From positions 1 through 14,136 of the forward strand of contig JAGORP010000052.1 of NCBI GenBank assembly GCA_018062725.1: 14,136 nt of DNA. The letters run 5' to 3'. Position numbers and translations under genes: made by a program. The stretch is from Flavobacterium sp. Lineage in GTDB: Bacteria; Bacteroidota; Bacteroidia; Flavobacteriales; Flavobacteriaceae. How positions within the stretch are numbered: the first letter of the stretch is position 1; each line of letters opens with the position of its first letter. The notes under the pieces are model-generated. The model had not been told where the DNA came from, did not search any database, and worked only from the letters and a program-made list of their open reading frames with translations. Positions 1 through 7,595 of the stretch are shown here, piece by piece.

Positions 1-772
1 CATTATATGAATAAGCGAAATCTTTAATCCAAACCGTAGTATCAGGATAGATGTTTTGCTTTTCTTTTATGATAAACTCTTTACGTTTTCCAACCTTAGC
101 TTTAGCAGCTGCTATAATGGCCATCCAAGAGTAACGGAACTCTAATTTATTAACATCAATAGTTCTCAAACCATTGTATGCTTCCTCCACTGGAATATAC
201 ATAGAATCCATCACCTCAGTATAGTTAGCATCAGGATATTGACTAGTATTCCATTTCAGATTAATTTTCTTGTTTAATTTTCTACCTGCATACGGATCAT
301 CACCTGAACCCATACTGTAGTAATTATCATACATATACTTATCATACACACTCATTTTTGTAGTATCTGCATCTTTAAAAGCGTAGTCATTAATACTACC
401 ACCTTTTTTAGATGACTTTCCACCAGCATCTGCAGGCGCACCTAGCTCATCTGCAGCAATTGCTAATTTAGTTCTTACAATAGAGTCTCTTACCCAGTAT
501 ACGAACTGTCTGTACTCGCTATTTGTGATTTCCGTTTCGTCCATATAAAATGAACGTACAGTAACTGTTTTAGTAGGCGCATCTTGCACATTAGCTAAAT
601 CATCATCTGATTTACCCATGATAAACGCCCCACCTGGGACTAACGTCATACCATAAGGTTTCTCTGGGTGCCAAGCTTTACCTTTCACACCTACAAGTTG
701 CCCTTTGTCACTTGATCCTCCACAGCTGTATAAAAACGAAACCAGCACTGCTAATAAAATGAACTTCTTCAT
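1..772 (-). CDS. gldK: Gliding motility / type IX secretion lipoprotein GldK, 5' part (runs off the left edge)
   Basis: GldK (PorK) is an outer-membrane lipoprotein that forms, with GldN, the periplasmic ring of the type IX secretion system. The frame is open from 772 to position 2 with no stop, giving 257 codons of a family of roughly 450-470 residues; the C-terminal part is missing. The start MKKFILLAVLVSFLYSC is a lipoprotein signal peptide with lipobox LYSC, Cys17 being the predicted lipidated residue. Residues about 43-85 (MTLVPGGAFIMG, then SFYMDETEITNSEYRQF) open the formylglycine-generating-enzyme/sulfatase-modifying fold typical of GldK and GldJ. WHPEKPYG just before it matches my memory of GldK rather than GldJ. 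An in-frame ATG at 799 would add nine residues before the signal peptide and is less likely. gldL, gldM and gldN are expected beyond the left edge (inference). Confidence 0.9.
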   Translation of the reverse strand, partial: MKKFILLAVLVSFLYSCGGSSDKGQLVGVKGKAWHPEKPYGMTLVPGGAFIMGKSDDDLANVQDAPTKTVTVRSFYMDETEITNSEYRQFVYWVRDSIVRTKLAIAADELGAPADAGGKSSKKGGSINDYAFKDADTTKMSVYDKYMYDNYYSMGSGDDPYAGRKLNKKINLKWNTSQYPDANYTEVMDSMYIPVEEAYNGLRTIDVNKLEFRYSWMAIIAAAKAKVGKRKEFIIKEKQNIYPDTTVWIKDFAYSYN

Positions 773-814
773 ATAAATTTGGGTTATGTATGTATTCATA
801 TAGTTTTAAGGGCG

Positions 815-845
815 TAAACCTATTTATTTATTTTCTAAAAAACAA
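815..845 (-). promoter_or_regulatory. Candidate gldK promoter (Bacteroidota type)
   Basis: On the minus strand, TTG (complement of 843-845), 20 bases, then TAGGTTTA (complement of 815-822) approximates the Bacteroidota consensus TTG-N19/20-TAnnTTTG; the last base of the -7 box deviates. Transcription would start close to 805-810 and leave a leader of about 35 bases before the ATG at 772. This would let gldK, and presumably the rest of the secretion operon, be expressed independently of topA and the ureohydrolase-like gene. Confidence 0.45.
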
Positions 846-921
846 TTTTTTTGCTAAAAAAACCTTAAAAAAAAATTTAATCAGCTTGTTTTACCCTATT
901 TTAAAATTACAATTTGTTACT

Positions 922-2067
922 CTATAATATATTTTTTCGTTGTGCTTTCCACCACCTTTCAGGGATTATCCCTTTACAGGCCTCTAAATAATCGTCATTT
1001 GTGCAAGGCAATAACGTTGTTTTGTTTAATTTATTGTTCGAACTGGACAAAAAGGGTATTTCAATCCACCAACGCTCCGTTTTGTTACTTTTATAAAAAA
1101 TTAATTCATCTTCTAATGTAACGATATATTTTATGTATTCTTCTTTGGTACCGAAGGGATATTCATTAGACCTAAAATGGTACCCTTCTATAAAATACCA
1201 TAATATTTGAGCAATCAATACATTTTCACTTGAAGTAAAATAAGTATTAAAAACACCGAAACTTGTCACTTTATCACTTATTCCGGCGTAACGGGCAAGC
1301 GCACAAATCTCTTTCCCATTAAAACCATTAGGCGTAAATTTAGTAAAATTTCCCGAATCTGACGACTTTACCGACAATAAATCTATCGAAACCAAATCAG
1401 CATCTCTCAAAACCGGCTCCGTAATAGCAGGATTATTACAAACTTCTCCCAAACGGTAGGCATCGAAATACAATTTCTCTATCAAATCTATTTCTTCCTG
1501 TGCATTAAAATAAGTTTGGTACCCGATATTGCAATAATTAAACAAATTATTAGGTTCTTCAACAATCATCTTGGTCAAATAGGAATCAGATGGCAAGCTG
1601 TTTTCTTTAGCAAAATCAAACTTACTATCTACCGAAACCAAATTCACCATTTGTTCTAATTGATCGTAGGCACGATACATTGCGTAGGTTAAGTCTTGCG
1701 ATCCGCCAATCACAATGGGAATAACGCTATTTTTTACTAAATGCGCCACGGCATTTTTCAAAACATAAAACGTATCTCCCATATCATTTCCAGCGACTAC
1801 ATCTCCTAAATCAACAATTTGCGCATTCCAATTTCCAGGAAATAACGAATAAAATTCTTTACGAATAAAACTCAAATCTATCGAATCATTGTTCTTTCCG
1901 CTACCTCTATTTTCTAAAACCCCAATAATAGCAATCTTTGCCGATTCAAGTTTTGGAAAATCGGTCTCCGTATGAAACACCGTTTTTTGACCCAAGGCTT
2001 GCGAAGACAAACTTTGAACATAAGAAATTACTTCTTTAGAAACAGGTTGAAAAAAATCAAAAACCAT
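922..2067 (-). CDS. Arginase/formimidoylglutamase-fold protein with a degraded metal site (probable pseudoenzyme)
   Basis: This 381-residue protein belongs to the ureohydrolase (arginase, agmatinase, formimidoylglutamase) superfamily. The fold signature is recognisable: VIGGSQDLTY (residues 119-128) replaces the usual GGDHS motif, VDSKFD (146-151) replaces DAHxD at exactly the family spacing of 21 residues, and VSIDLL (226-231) replaces SxDxD. Of the six manganese ligands, His is Gln124, the His of DAHxD is Lys149, and the second Asp of SxDxD is Leu230; Asp147, Asp151 and Asp229 remain. A binuclear metal site is therefore unlikely, and the automatic name formimidoylglutamase should be treated with caution. 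An extra C-terminal region of about 80 residues (300-381) carries two ERWW motifs. There is no signal peptide, so it is cytoplasmic. It begins 3 bases after the topA stop, is probably co-transcribed with topA, and lies just before gldK. It ends with TAG. Confidence 0.82.
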   Translation of the reverse strand: MVFDFFQPVSKEVISYVQSLSSQALGQKTVFHTETDFPKLESAKIAIIGVLENRGSGKNNDSIDLSFIRKEFYSLFPGNWNAQIVDLGDVVAGNDMGDTFYVLKNAVAHLVKNSVIPIVIGGSQDLTYAMYRAYDQLEQMVNLVSVDSKFDFAKENSLPSDSYLTKMIVEEPNNLFNYCNIGYQTYFNAQEEIDLIEKLYFDAYRLGEVCNNPAITEPVLRDADLVSIDLLSVKSSDSGNFTKFTPNGFNGKEICALARYAGISDKVTSFGVFNTYFTSSENVLIAQILWYFIEGYHFRSNEYPFGTKEEYIKYIVTLEDELIFYKSNKTERWWIEIPFLSSSNNKLNKTTLLPCTNDDYLEACKGIIPERWWKAQRKNIL

Positions 2068-2070
2068 GTC

Positions 2071-4587
2071 TTATTTCTTTTTTGCTGGTGTTTTTTTAGT
2101 AACCGCCTTCTTTGCAGCAGGCTTTTTAGTTGCCGTTTTCTTAGCTGGCGTTTTGGCTTCAATCATTTCTTTCACTTTATCTAAAGTCAATTTCGAAGCA
2201 TCAATATCTTTACTCAATTCGATTTTGATTTTACCTTTAGTAATTACAGAACGGCCCCAACGTGCTTTTTCCACTTTGATTCCTTCTTCTTCCCAATGAT
2301 GTACCACTTTATCAATATCTTTTTGAATTTTATCTTCAATCAATTCTACCAAATCCGATTGTGACAAATTATCAAAATTATATTTCTTACTCACGTTAAT
2401 GAAAATCCCATTCCATTTAATAAATGGTCCGAAACGCCCTACCCCTTTTTGGATGTCCAAACTTTTGTACTGACCAATCGGCGCATCCGCTTGATTTTTC
2501 TCCTCAATTAACTCTTGTGCTCTTTCCAAAGTCACATCCAAAGGTTCTTCTCCTTTTGGCAACGAAATAAAAGTTTTTCCGAAACGCACATACGGTCCAA
2601 AACGACCATTACTCACTTCTACTTCTTCTCCTTTATATGTTCCTAAATTTTTAGGCAATAAGAATAAATTTAATGCTTCTTCTAAAACAATAGTACTGAT
2701 ATTTTGTTCGGCGCGAAGACTTGCAAATTGTTTGTTTTCATCATCAGCTTCTCCAATTTGTACCATAGGTCCGAATTTTCCTAAACGAACTGATACTTGT
2801 TTGCCTGATTTTGGATCAACACCCAGAATACGTTCTCCGCTTTCACGGTCGGCATTTTTTTCAACATCTTGCACATTCGGATGAAAATGACTGTAAAAAT
2901 CATTCATCATTTTTGCCCATTCGATGTTTCCTTCGGCAATTTCATCAAAATCTTGCTCTACTTTTGCCGTAAAATTATAATCTAAAATCGTTTCAAAGTT
3001 TTTAACCAAGAAATCATTTACGATAATTCCGATATCCGTCGGCACTAATTTTCCTTTATCGGAACCTACATTTTCACTTAATATTTGTGATGTAACTTCG
3101 GCATTCTTTAAAACAATTTGATTGTATTTTCTTTCTTGCCCTTCGAAGTTTCCTTTTTCTACATAATTTCTGTTGATAATTGTAGAAATCGTTGGCGCAT
3201 AAGTTGATGGACGTCCGATTCCCAATTCTTCCAACTTCTTCACTAAAGAAGCTTCAGTATATCGTGCAGCAGCTCTCGAAAAACGTTCGGTTGCGGTAAT
3301 ATAATTGTTTTTTAAATTTTCATTCACCTTTAAAGCTGGCAACATTCCTTCTTCTTGTTCATCTTCGTCATCGTGTCCTTCTAAATACACTTTTAGAAAA
3401 CCTTCGAATTTGATTACTTCCCCCGTTGCAGTAAACGTTTCTTTATGGTTATTGGCTTCAATTTTCACATTAGTACGCTCCAATTGCGCATCACTCATTT
3501 GAGAAGCCAACGTTCTTTTCCAAATCAAATCATACAAACGCGCTTGATCTCTGTCGATATCTACCGTATGACGCGACATGTCTGTAGGACGAATCGCTTC
3601 GTGTGCTTCTTGTGCTCCTTTCGATTTGGTATTAAAATTTCGGGGCTTACTAAATTCAGCACCGTAATAACTAGTAATTTCAGCTTGTGCCGCCGCCATA
3701 GCTTCTTGCGAAAGATTCACACTATCAGTTCTCATGTAAGTAATAAGTCCCGCTTCATACAAACGCTGTGCAATTTGCATGGTAATTCCTACCGGCAAGT
3801 ACAATTTACGAGCTGCTTCCTGTTGCAAAGTTGATGTTGTAAAAGGTGCCGCAGGTGATTTTTTGGTGGGTTTAGTTTCTAAATCTCCAACTTTGTAACT
3901 AGAACCAATATTTTGTTTTAAGAAATTTTCAGCTTCTGTTTTAGTCGCAAAATTTTTAGGCAATTTCGCTTTGAATGATTTTCCTGCTTCATTCACGAAT
4001 TCAGCAGTAATACTGTAAGAAGCTTCCGCTTTAAAATTTTGAATTTCACGTTCACGCTCTACAATCAAACGCACGGATACCGATTGCACACGACCAGCCG
4101 ACAAACCACCTTTTACTTTTTTCCAAAGTACTGGAGATAATTCATAACCTACTAAACGGTCTAAGACACGACGTGCTTGTTGTGCATTAACTAAATTATA
4201 ATTAATTCCGCGTGGATTCTCGATTGCTTTTTGAATGGCCGTCTTGGTAATTTCATGAAAAACAATACGTTTTGTTTTATTTGGATCTAGTTTTAACTCT
4301 TCCGCTAGGTGCCAAGAAATTGCTTCTCCCTCACGATCCTCATCGGAAGCCAACCAAACCATTTCGGCCGATTTAGACAAATCTTTAAGTTTTTTCACCA
4401 AGGCTTTTTTATCTGCAGAAACTTCATATTTAGGTTTGAAGTTATTGGCTACATCTACCCCTATTTCCTTGGAAGGTAAATCGGCAATATGCCCATAACT
4501 AGATTCTACTTGATAATCTTTTCCTAAAAATTTCTCGATTGTTTTTGCCTTTGCAGGTGACTCAACGATGACTAAATTCTTTGCCAT
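2071..4587 (-). CDS. topA: DNA topoisomerase I (type IA)
   Basis: The 838-residue enzyme relaxes negative supercoils by transient single-strand cleavage through a 5'-phosphotyrosine link. The N-terminal TOPRIM domain shows LVIVESPAKA (Glu9) and ASDEDREGE (Asp82, Asp84, Glu86 as the Mg-binding acidic residues). The conserved LSAGRVQSV block is at 162-170, and the catalytic tyrosine is Tyr284 in LITYMRTDS. GIGRPSTYAP follows in the later core. The C-terminal third consists of topoisomerase C-terminal repeats marked by GKFGP, GRFGP and GRFGP, not of Cys4 zinc ribbons; I find no cysteine in the whole protein. It ends in a lysine/alanine/proline tail of about 26 residues that resembles histone H1 tails. 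It is the first gene of the minus-strand unit, with a -7 box 20 bases upstream of the start. Confidence 0.97.
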   Translation of the reverse strand: MAKNLVIVESPAKAKTIEKFLGKDYQVESSYGHIADLPSKEIGVDVANNFKPKYEVSADKKALVKKLKDLSKSAEMVWLASDEDREGEAISWHLAEELKLDPNKTKRIVFHEITKTAIQKAIENPRGINYNLVNAQQARRVLDRLVGYELSPVLWKKVKGGLSAGRVQSVSVRLIVEREREIQNFKAEASYSITAEFVNEAGKSFKAKLPKNFATKTEAENFLKQNIGSSYKVGDLETKPTKKSPAAPFTTSTLQQEAARKLYLPVGITMQIAQRLYEAGLITYMRTDSVNLSQEAMAAAQAEITSYYGAEFSKPRNFNTKSKGAQEAHEAIRPTDMSRHTVDIDRDQARLYDLIWKRTLASQMSDAQLERTNVKIEANNHKETFTATGEVIKFEGFLKVYLEGHDDEDEQEEGMLPALKVNENLKNNYITATERFSRAAARYTEASLVKKLEELGIGRPSTYAPTISTIINRNYVEKGNFEGQERKYNQIVLKNAEVTSQILSENVGSDKGKLVPTDIGIIVNDFLVKNFETILDYNFTAKVEQDFDEIAEGNIEWAKMMNDFYSHFHPNVQDVEKNADRESGERILGVDPKSGKQVSVRLGKFGPMVQIGEADDENKQFASLRAEQNISTIVLEEALNLFLLPKNLGTYKGEEVEVSNGRFGPYVRFGKTFISLPKGEEPLDVTLERAQELIEEKNQADAPIGQYKSLDIQKGVGRFGPFIKWNGIFINVSKKYNFDNLSQSDLVELIEDKIQKDIDKVVHHWEEEGIKVEKARWGRSVITKGKIKIELSKDIDASKLTLDKVKEMIEAKTPAKKTATKKPAAKKAVTKKTPAKKK

Positions 4588-4607
4588 TTATATTTTTGTT
4601 TGTTCGG

Positions 4608-4615
4608 CAAAAGTA
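4608..4615 (-). promoter_or_regulatory. Candidate topA -7 box
   Basis: The complement of 4608-4615 reads TACTTTTG, a full match to the Bacteroidota -7 consensus TAnnTTTG, 20 bases upstream of the topA ATG. No TTG is visible at the expected -33 distance, where the sequence is a T/A-rich run (4618-4650), so only the -7 half is supported. Confidence 0.5.
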
Positions 4616-4735
4616 GATTTTTTTTTTAAATATTGAATTTTTGTTTTCTTTTTTAAGTTGAACGGGCTCATTTTATCGATTTACACCTTAATATGTATAC
4701 TCAAAAAAAATAATTTGTTAAACTAATCTGACATC

Positions 4736-4767
4736 TTGTCATAAAAACATTTTTAGTATTATATTTG
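4736..4767 (+). promoter_or_regulatory. miaB: Candidate miaB promoter (Bacteroidota type)
   Basis: TTG (4736-4738), 21 bases, then TATATTTG (4760-4767) matches the Bacteroidota promoter consensus TTG-N19/21-TAnnTTTG. The miaB ATG lies 28 bases after the -7 box, giving a short leader. The 208 bases between topA and miaB (4588-4795) hold this promoter and the divergent topA one; I see no other element there. Confidence 0.62.
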
Positions 4768-4795
4768 CAGGCATTTTTAGACGCAAAGGCAAAAC

Positions 4796-6244
4796 ATGGA
4801 AAAGGAAATAGATGAAAAAAAACAAGGTACAAGCCTAGTTTTACAAGAAAAAGAAGGAAATACAAAAAAACTTTTTATTGAAAGTTACGGATGCGCTATG
4901 AATTTTTCAGATAGTGAAATCGTAGCTTCTATTTTAACGGAACAAGGTTATAACACCACTCAAAACTTAGAAGAAGCCGACTTAGTATTGGTCAACACTT
5001 GTTCAATTCGTGACAAAGCAGAAATGACTGTCCGCAAACGATTGGAAAAATACAATGCCGTAAAGCGAAGTATTAATCCAGGCATGAAAGTAGGGGTTTT
5101 AGGGTGTATGGCCGAACGTTTAAAAAGTCAATTTTTAGAAGAAGAAAAAATAATTGATTTGGTTGTTGGTCCAGATGCTTATAAGGATTTACCCAATCTT
5201 TTAAAAGAAGTAGAAGAAGGACGTGATGCCATCAATGTAATTTTATCGAAAGATGAGACCTACGGCGATATTGCACCGGTTCGTTTAAATTCGAACGGAA
5301 TTAACGCTTTTGTATCCATTACTCGTGGTTGTGACAACATGTGTACTTTTTGTGTCGTCCCTTTTACACGTGGTCGTGAACGTAGCCGTGAACCACAATC
5401 TATTATAGAAGAAATTCAAGATTTATGGAACAGAGGCTTTAAAGAAATTTGTTTGTTAGGTCAAAACGTAGACAGCTACCTTTGGTACGGTGGTGGTTTA
5501 AAAAAAGACTACGACAAAGCTACCGAAATGCAAAAAGCCACCGCTGTCGATTTTGCACAATTGTTAGAAATGTGTGCGCAACAATTTCCAAAAATGCGTT
5601 TCAGATTTTCGACTTCGAATCCTCAGGACATGCACGAAGAAGTATTACACGTGATTGCCAAATACAACAACGTTTGTAATTACATTCACTTACCGGTTCA
5701 ATCTGGAAGTACTAGAATATTAAAAGAAATGAATCGCCAACACACTCGTGAAGAATATATGGAATTGGTGGATAAAATCAAACGCATTATTCCGGGTTGC
5801 TCGATTTCACAAGATATGATTACTGGTTTCCCAACTGAAACAGAAGAAGATCATCAAGATACTTTAAGTTTAATGGAATATGTAGCCTATGACTTCGGTT
5901 ATATGTTTGCGTATTCGGAACGACCAGGAACACTGGCGGCCCGTAAAATGGAAGACGATGTACCTGAGCCAGTTAAAATGCGTCGATTACAAGAAGTAGT
6001 CGATTTACAACAAGAAATTAGCGCCAAGCGTACCGCTCGTTTTCTAAATCAAACAGTAGAAGTTTTAATCGAAAAAGAATCGAAAAAATCTAACGCTCAT
6101 TGGTCGGGAAGAAATTCTGAAAATGTAGTTACTGTTTTTCCAAAAGAAAACTATAAACCTGGTGATTTTGTCTTGGTAAAAGTAACCGATTGCACAACAG
6201 CTACTTTAATTGGAGAAGCTATCGGATACTCTGAAATGAATTAA
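4796..6244 (+). CDS. miaB: tRNA-2-methylthio-N6-dimethylallyladenosine synthase MiaB
   Basis: MiaB is a radical-SAM enzyme that adds the methylthio group at C2 of i6A37 in tRNAs that read UNN codons. The protein has 482 residues. The N-terminal UPF0004 domain supplies three cysteines for the auxiliary [4Fe-4S] cluster: Cys33 (ESYGCAMN), Cys69 (NTCSIRD) and Cys104 (GCMAER). The radical-SAM triad is Cys179, Cys183, Cys186 in RGCDNMCTFC, followed by the MiaB-type VVPFTRGRERSR. A C-terminal TRAM domain covers about residues 413-477. NSDSE-type recognition (MNFSDSE), PVQSGS and the FAYSERPGT segment fit MiaB rather than RimO or MtaB. The first 25 residues are a poorly conserved charged extension. 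It has its own promoter and is followed after 77 bases by the sigma-54 activator, with no terminator between them. Confidence 0.96.
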   Translation: MEKEIDEKKQGTSLVLQEKEGNTKKLFIESYGCAMNFSDSEIVASILTEQGYNTTQNLEEADLVLVNTCSIRDKAEMTVRKRLEKYNAVKRSINPGMKVGVLGCMAERLKSQFLEEEKIIDLVVGPDAYKDLPNLLKEVEEGRDAINVILSKDETYGDIAPVRLNSNGINAFVSITRGCDNMCTFCVVPFTRGRERSREPQSIIEEIQDLWNRGFKEICLLGQNVDSYLWYGGGLKKDYDKATEMQKATAVDFAQLLEMCAQQFPKMRFRFSTSNPQDMHEEVLHVIAKYNNVCNYIHLPVQSGSTRILKEMNRQHTREEYMELVDKIKRIIPGCSISQDMITGFPTETEEDHQDTLSLMEYVAYDFGYMFAYSERPGTLAARKMEDDVPEPVKMRRLQEVVDLQQEISAKRTARFLNQTVEVLIEKESKKSNAHWSGRNSENVVTVFPKENYKPGDFVLVKVTDCTTATLIGEAIGYSEMN

Positions 6245-6295
6245 CAATTGATAACGGATAAAAATCAGTAAAAAGAAGTTACTTTAATTTAGAAA

Positions 6296-6320
6296 GATTG
6301 CTTCACAAGCTCGCAATGAC
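6296..6320 (+). repeat. Dispersed-repeat-like unit abutting the activator start codon
   Basis: The 25 bases begin GATTGCTTCAC and end CTCGCAATGAC. They match, apart from a central block and two transitions, the segment at 9863-9886 before groEL, which begins GATTGTTTCG and ends CTCACAATGAC. Both sit directly before a start codon. The form resembles GATTGCTTCGTTCCTCGCAATGAC-like intergenic repeats that I recall from Bacteroidota genomes (recollection, not searched). The left palindromic arm is absent here. Confidence 0.55.
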
Positions 6321-6321
6321 T

Positions 6322-7563
6322 ATGGAATCAATTCAAAGCATAAAACAACGATTTGAGATTATTGGGAACGACCCAAAATTGAACCGTGCCATAGAAAAAG
6401 CCATTCAGGTGGCCCCGACCGATATTTCAGTATTGGTGACCGGGGAAAGTGGTGTTGGAAAAGAAAGCATTCCAAAAATCATTCACTCGCTATCCCACCG
6501 AAAACACGGCAAATACATTGCAGTAAACTGTGGAGCTATTCCAGAAGGAACCATTGATAGTGAATTATTTGGACACGAAAAAGGTTCCTTTACAGGTGCT
6601 ACTTCGACTCGCGAAGGCTATTTTGAAGTAGCCGATGGTGGTACTATTTTCCTTGATGAAGTGGGCGAATTACCCTTAACCACACAAGTACGTTTGTTAC
6701 GTGTTTTAGAAAACGGAGAATTTATAAAAGTTGGTTCCTCACAAGTTCAAAAAACCAATGTTAGAATTGTTGCGGCAACCAATGTAAATATGTCCGATGC
6801 CATCGAAAAAGGCAAATTTCGTGAAGATTTATTTTATCGTTTAAGCACAGTAGATATTATGTTGCCGCCGTTGCGCGAACGAAAAGAAGACATTCATATT
6901 CTATTTCGAAAATTTGCATCCGATTTTGCCCACAAGTACAAAATGCCTCCTATCAAATTAGAGGAGCAAGCTGTAAATTATTTGATAAAATACCGTTGGA
7001 GTGGAAATATCCGTCAGTTGCGAAATGCTGCCGAACAAATTTCGGTTTTAGAAACCAATCGCGATATTTCGTTACAAACTTTAATGTCTTATTTACCTGC
7101 TGAAGGAAGTAATTTACCTTCGGTAATTGGGAAAAAATCAGAAAATGACTTTTCAACCGAAAGAGACATTTTATACAAAGTACTTTTTGATATGAAAAGT
7201 GACTTGAATGATTTGAAAAAATTGACGTTAGAATTGATGAAAAACGGCGCAAAAGTGCAAGACATCAATCCGACTTTGATTCAGAAAGTATATGGAAACA
7301 AAGACGAAAGTGAAATTCCTTTTGAAGAAGCTCCAAGATCTGCTGTCATCGCCAACGATATAGAAGATGATTTTGACGACGAAGAAGAGTACATTTTTGC
7401 CGACACCATTGAAGAAGAAGATTCTTTACGTTTGGACCAAAAAGAAATTGAACTGATAAAAAAAGCATTAGAACGCAACAAAGGAAAACGAAAAGCGGCT
7501 GCAGATGAATTAGGCATTTCCGAAAGAACTTTATACCGAAAAATTAAACAATTTGATTTGTAA
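6322..7563 (+). CDS. Sigma-54-dependent transcriptional activator (AAA+ and Fis-type HTH, no sensory domain)
   Basis: This 413-residue bacterial enhancer-binding protein would remodel RNA polymerase-sigma-54 using ATP. Starting at ATG 6322 (MESIQSIKQRF), the AAA+ domain begins almost at once: Walker A GESGVGKE (41-48), the sigma-54-contacting loop GSFTGA (88-93, usually GAFTGA), Walker B GTIFLDE (107-113), FREDLFYRLS (arginine finger region, 167-175) and WSGNIRQLRN (227-236). There is no receiver, GAF or PAS domain. An unusually long linker (about 262-370) contains a possible coiled coil (about 275-310) and an acidic stretch (about 345-368). A Fis-type helix-turn-helix ends the protein (about 375-413, KRKAAADELGISERTLYRKI). 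An in-frame TTG at 6298 would extend the protein by translating the repeat unit, which I reject; ATG 6316 is possible. It is probably transcribed with miaB. Its targets are not shown by the sequence; a sigma-54-like motif lies before groES. Confidence 0.93.
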   Translation: MESIQSIKQRFEIIGNDPKLNRAIEKAIQVAPTDISVLVTGESGVGKESIPKIIHSLSHRKHGKYIAVNCGAIPEGTIDSELFGHEKGSFTGATSTREGYFEVADGGTIFLDEVGELPLTTQVRLLRVLENGEFIKVGSSQVQKTNVRIVAATNVNMSDAIEKGKFREDLFYRLSTVDIMLPPLRERKEDIHILFRKFASDFAHKYKMPPIKLEEQAVNYLIKYRWSGNIRQLRNAAEQISVLETNRDISLQTLMSYLPAEGSNLPSVIGKKSENDFSTERDILYKVLFDMKSDLNDLKKLTLELMKNGAKVQDINPTLIQKVYGNKDESEIPFEEAPRSAVIANDIEDDFDDEEEYIFADTIEEEDSLRLDQKEIELIKKALERNKGKRKAAADELGISERTLYRKIKQFDL

Positions 7564-7583
7564 TATTCCAATCCCTATCTTTG
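7552..7583 (+). promoter_or_regulatory. Promoter for lptE inside the end of the activator gene
   Basis: TTTG (7552-7555), 20 bases, then TATCTTTG (7576-7583) is a near-perfect Bacteroidota promoter. The -33 element lies in the last codons of the upstream gene. The lptE ATG at 7596 is only 12 bases beyond the -7 box, so the transcript would have a leader of a few bases or be almost leaderless. Confidence 0.65.
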
Positions 7584-7595
7584 GAACACTTAAAA

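Noticed and set aside
797..799. Upstream in-frame ATG for gldK
   Set aside because: It would place nine residues including polar ones before the signal peptide, and it is very close to the predicted transcription start.
840..895. Terminator for the ureohydrolase-like gene
   Set aside because: The A/T tracts allow only a weak, mismatched stem ending GCT/AGC; no GC-rich hairpin is present.
2066..2299. Plus-strand hydrophobic open frame over the end of topA
   Set aside because: It is the reverse reading of the lysine/alanine-rich topA tail, which gives Phe/Leu/Ala by composition alone.
6298..6321. TTG start extending the sigma-54 activator by eight residues
   Set aside because: The extension translates the repeat unit at 6296-6320, and the ATG at 6322 gives the expected N-terminus directly before the AAA+ domain.
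7581..7595. TTG start for lptE five codons upstream
   Set aside because: It lies inside the -7 box and would put charged residues before a clean lipoprotein signal peptide starting at 7596.
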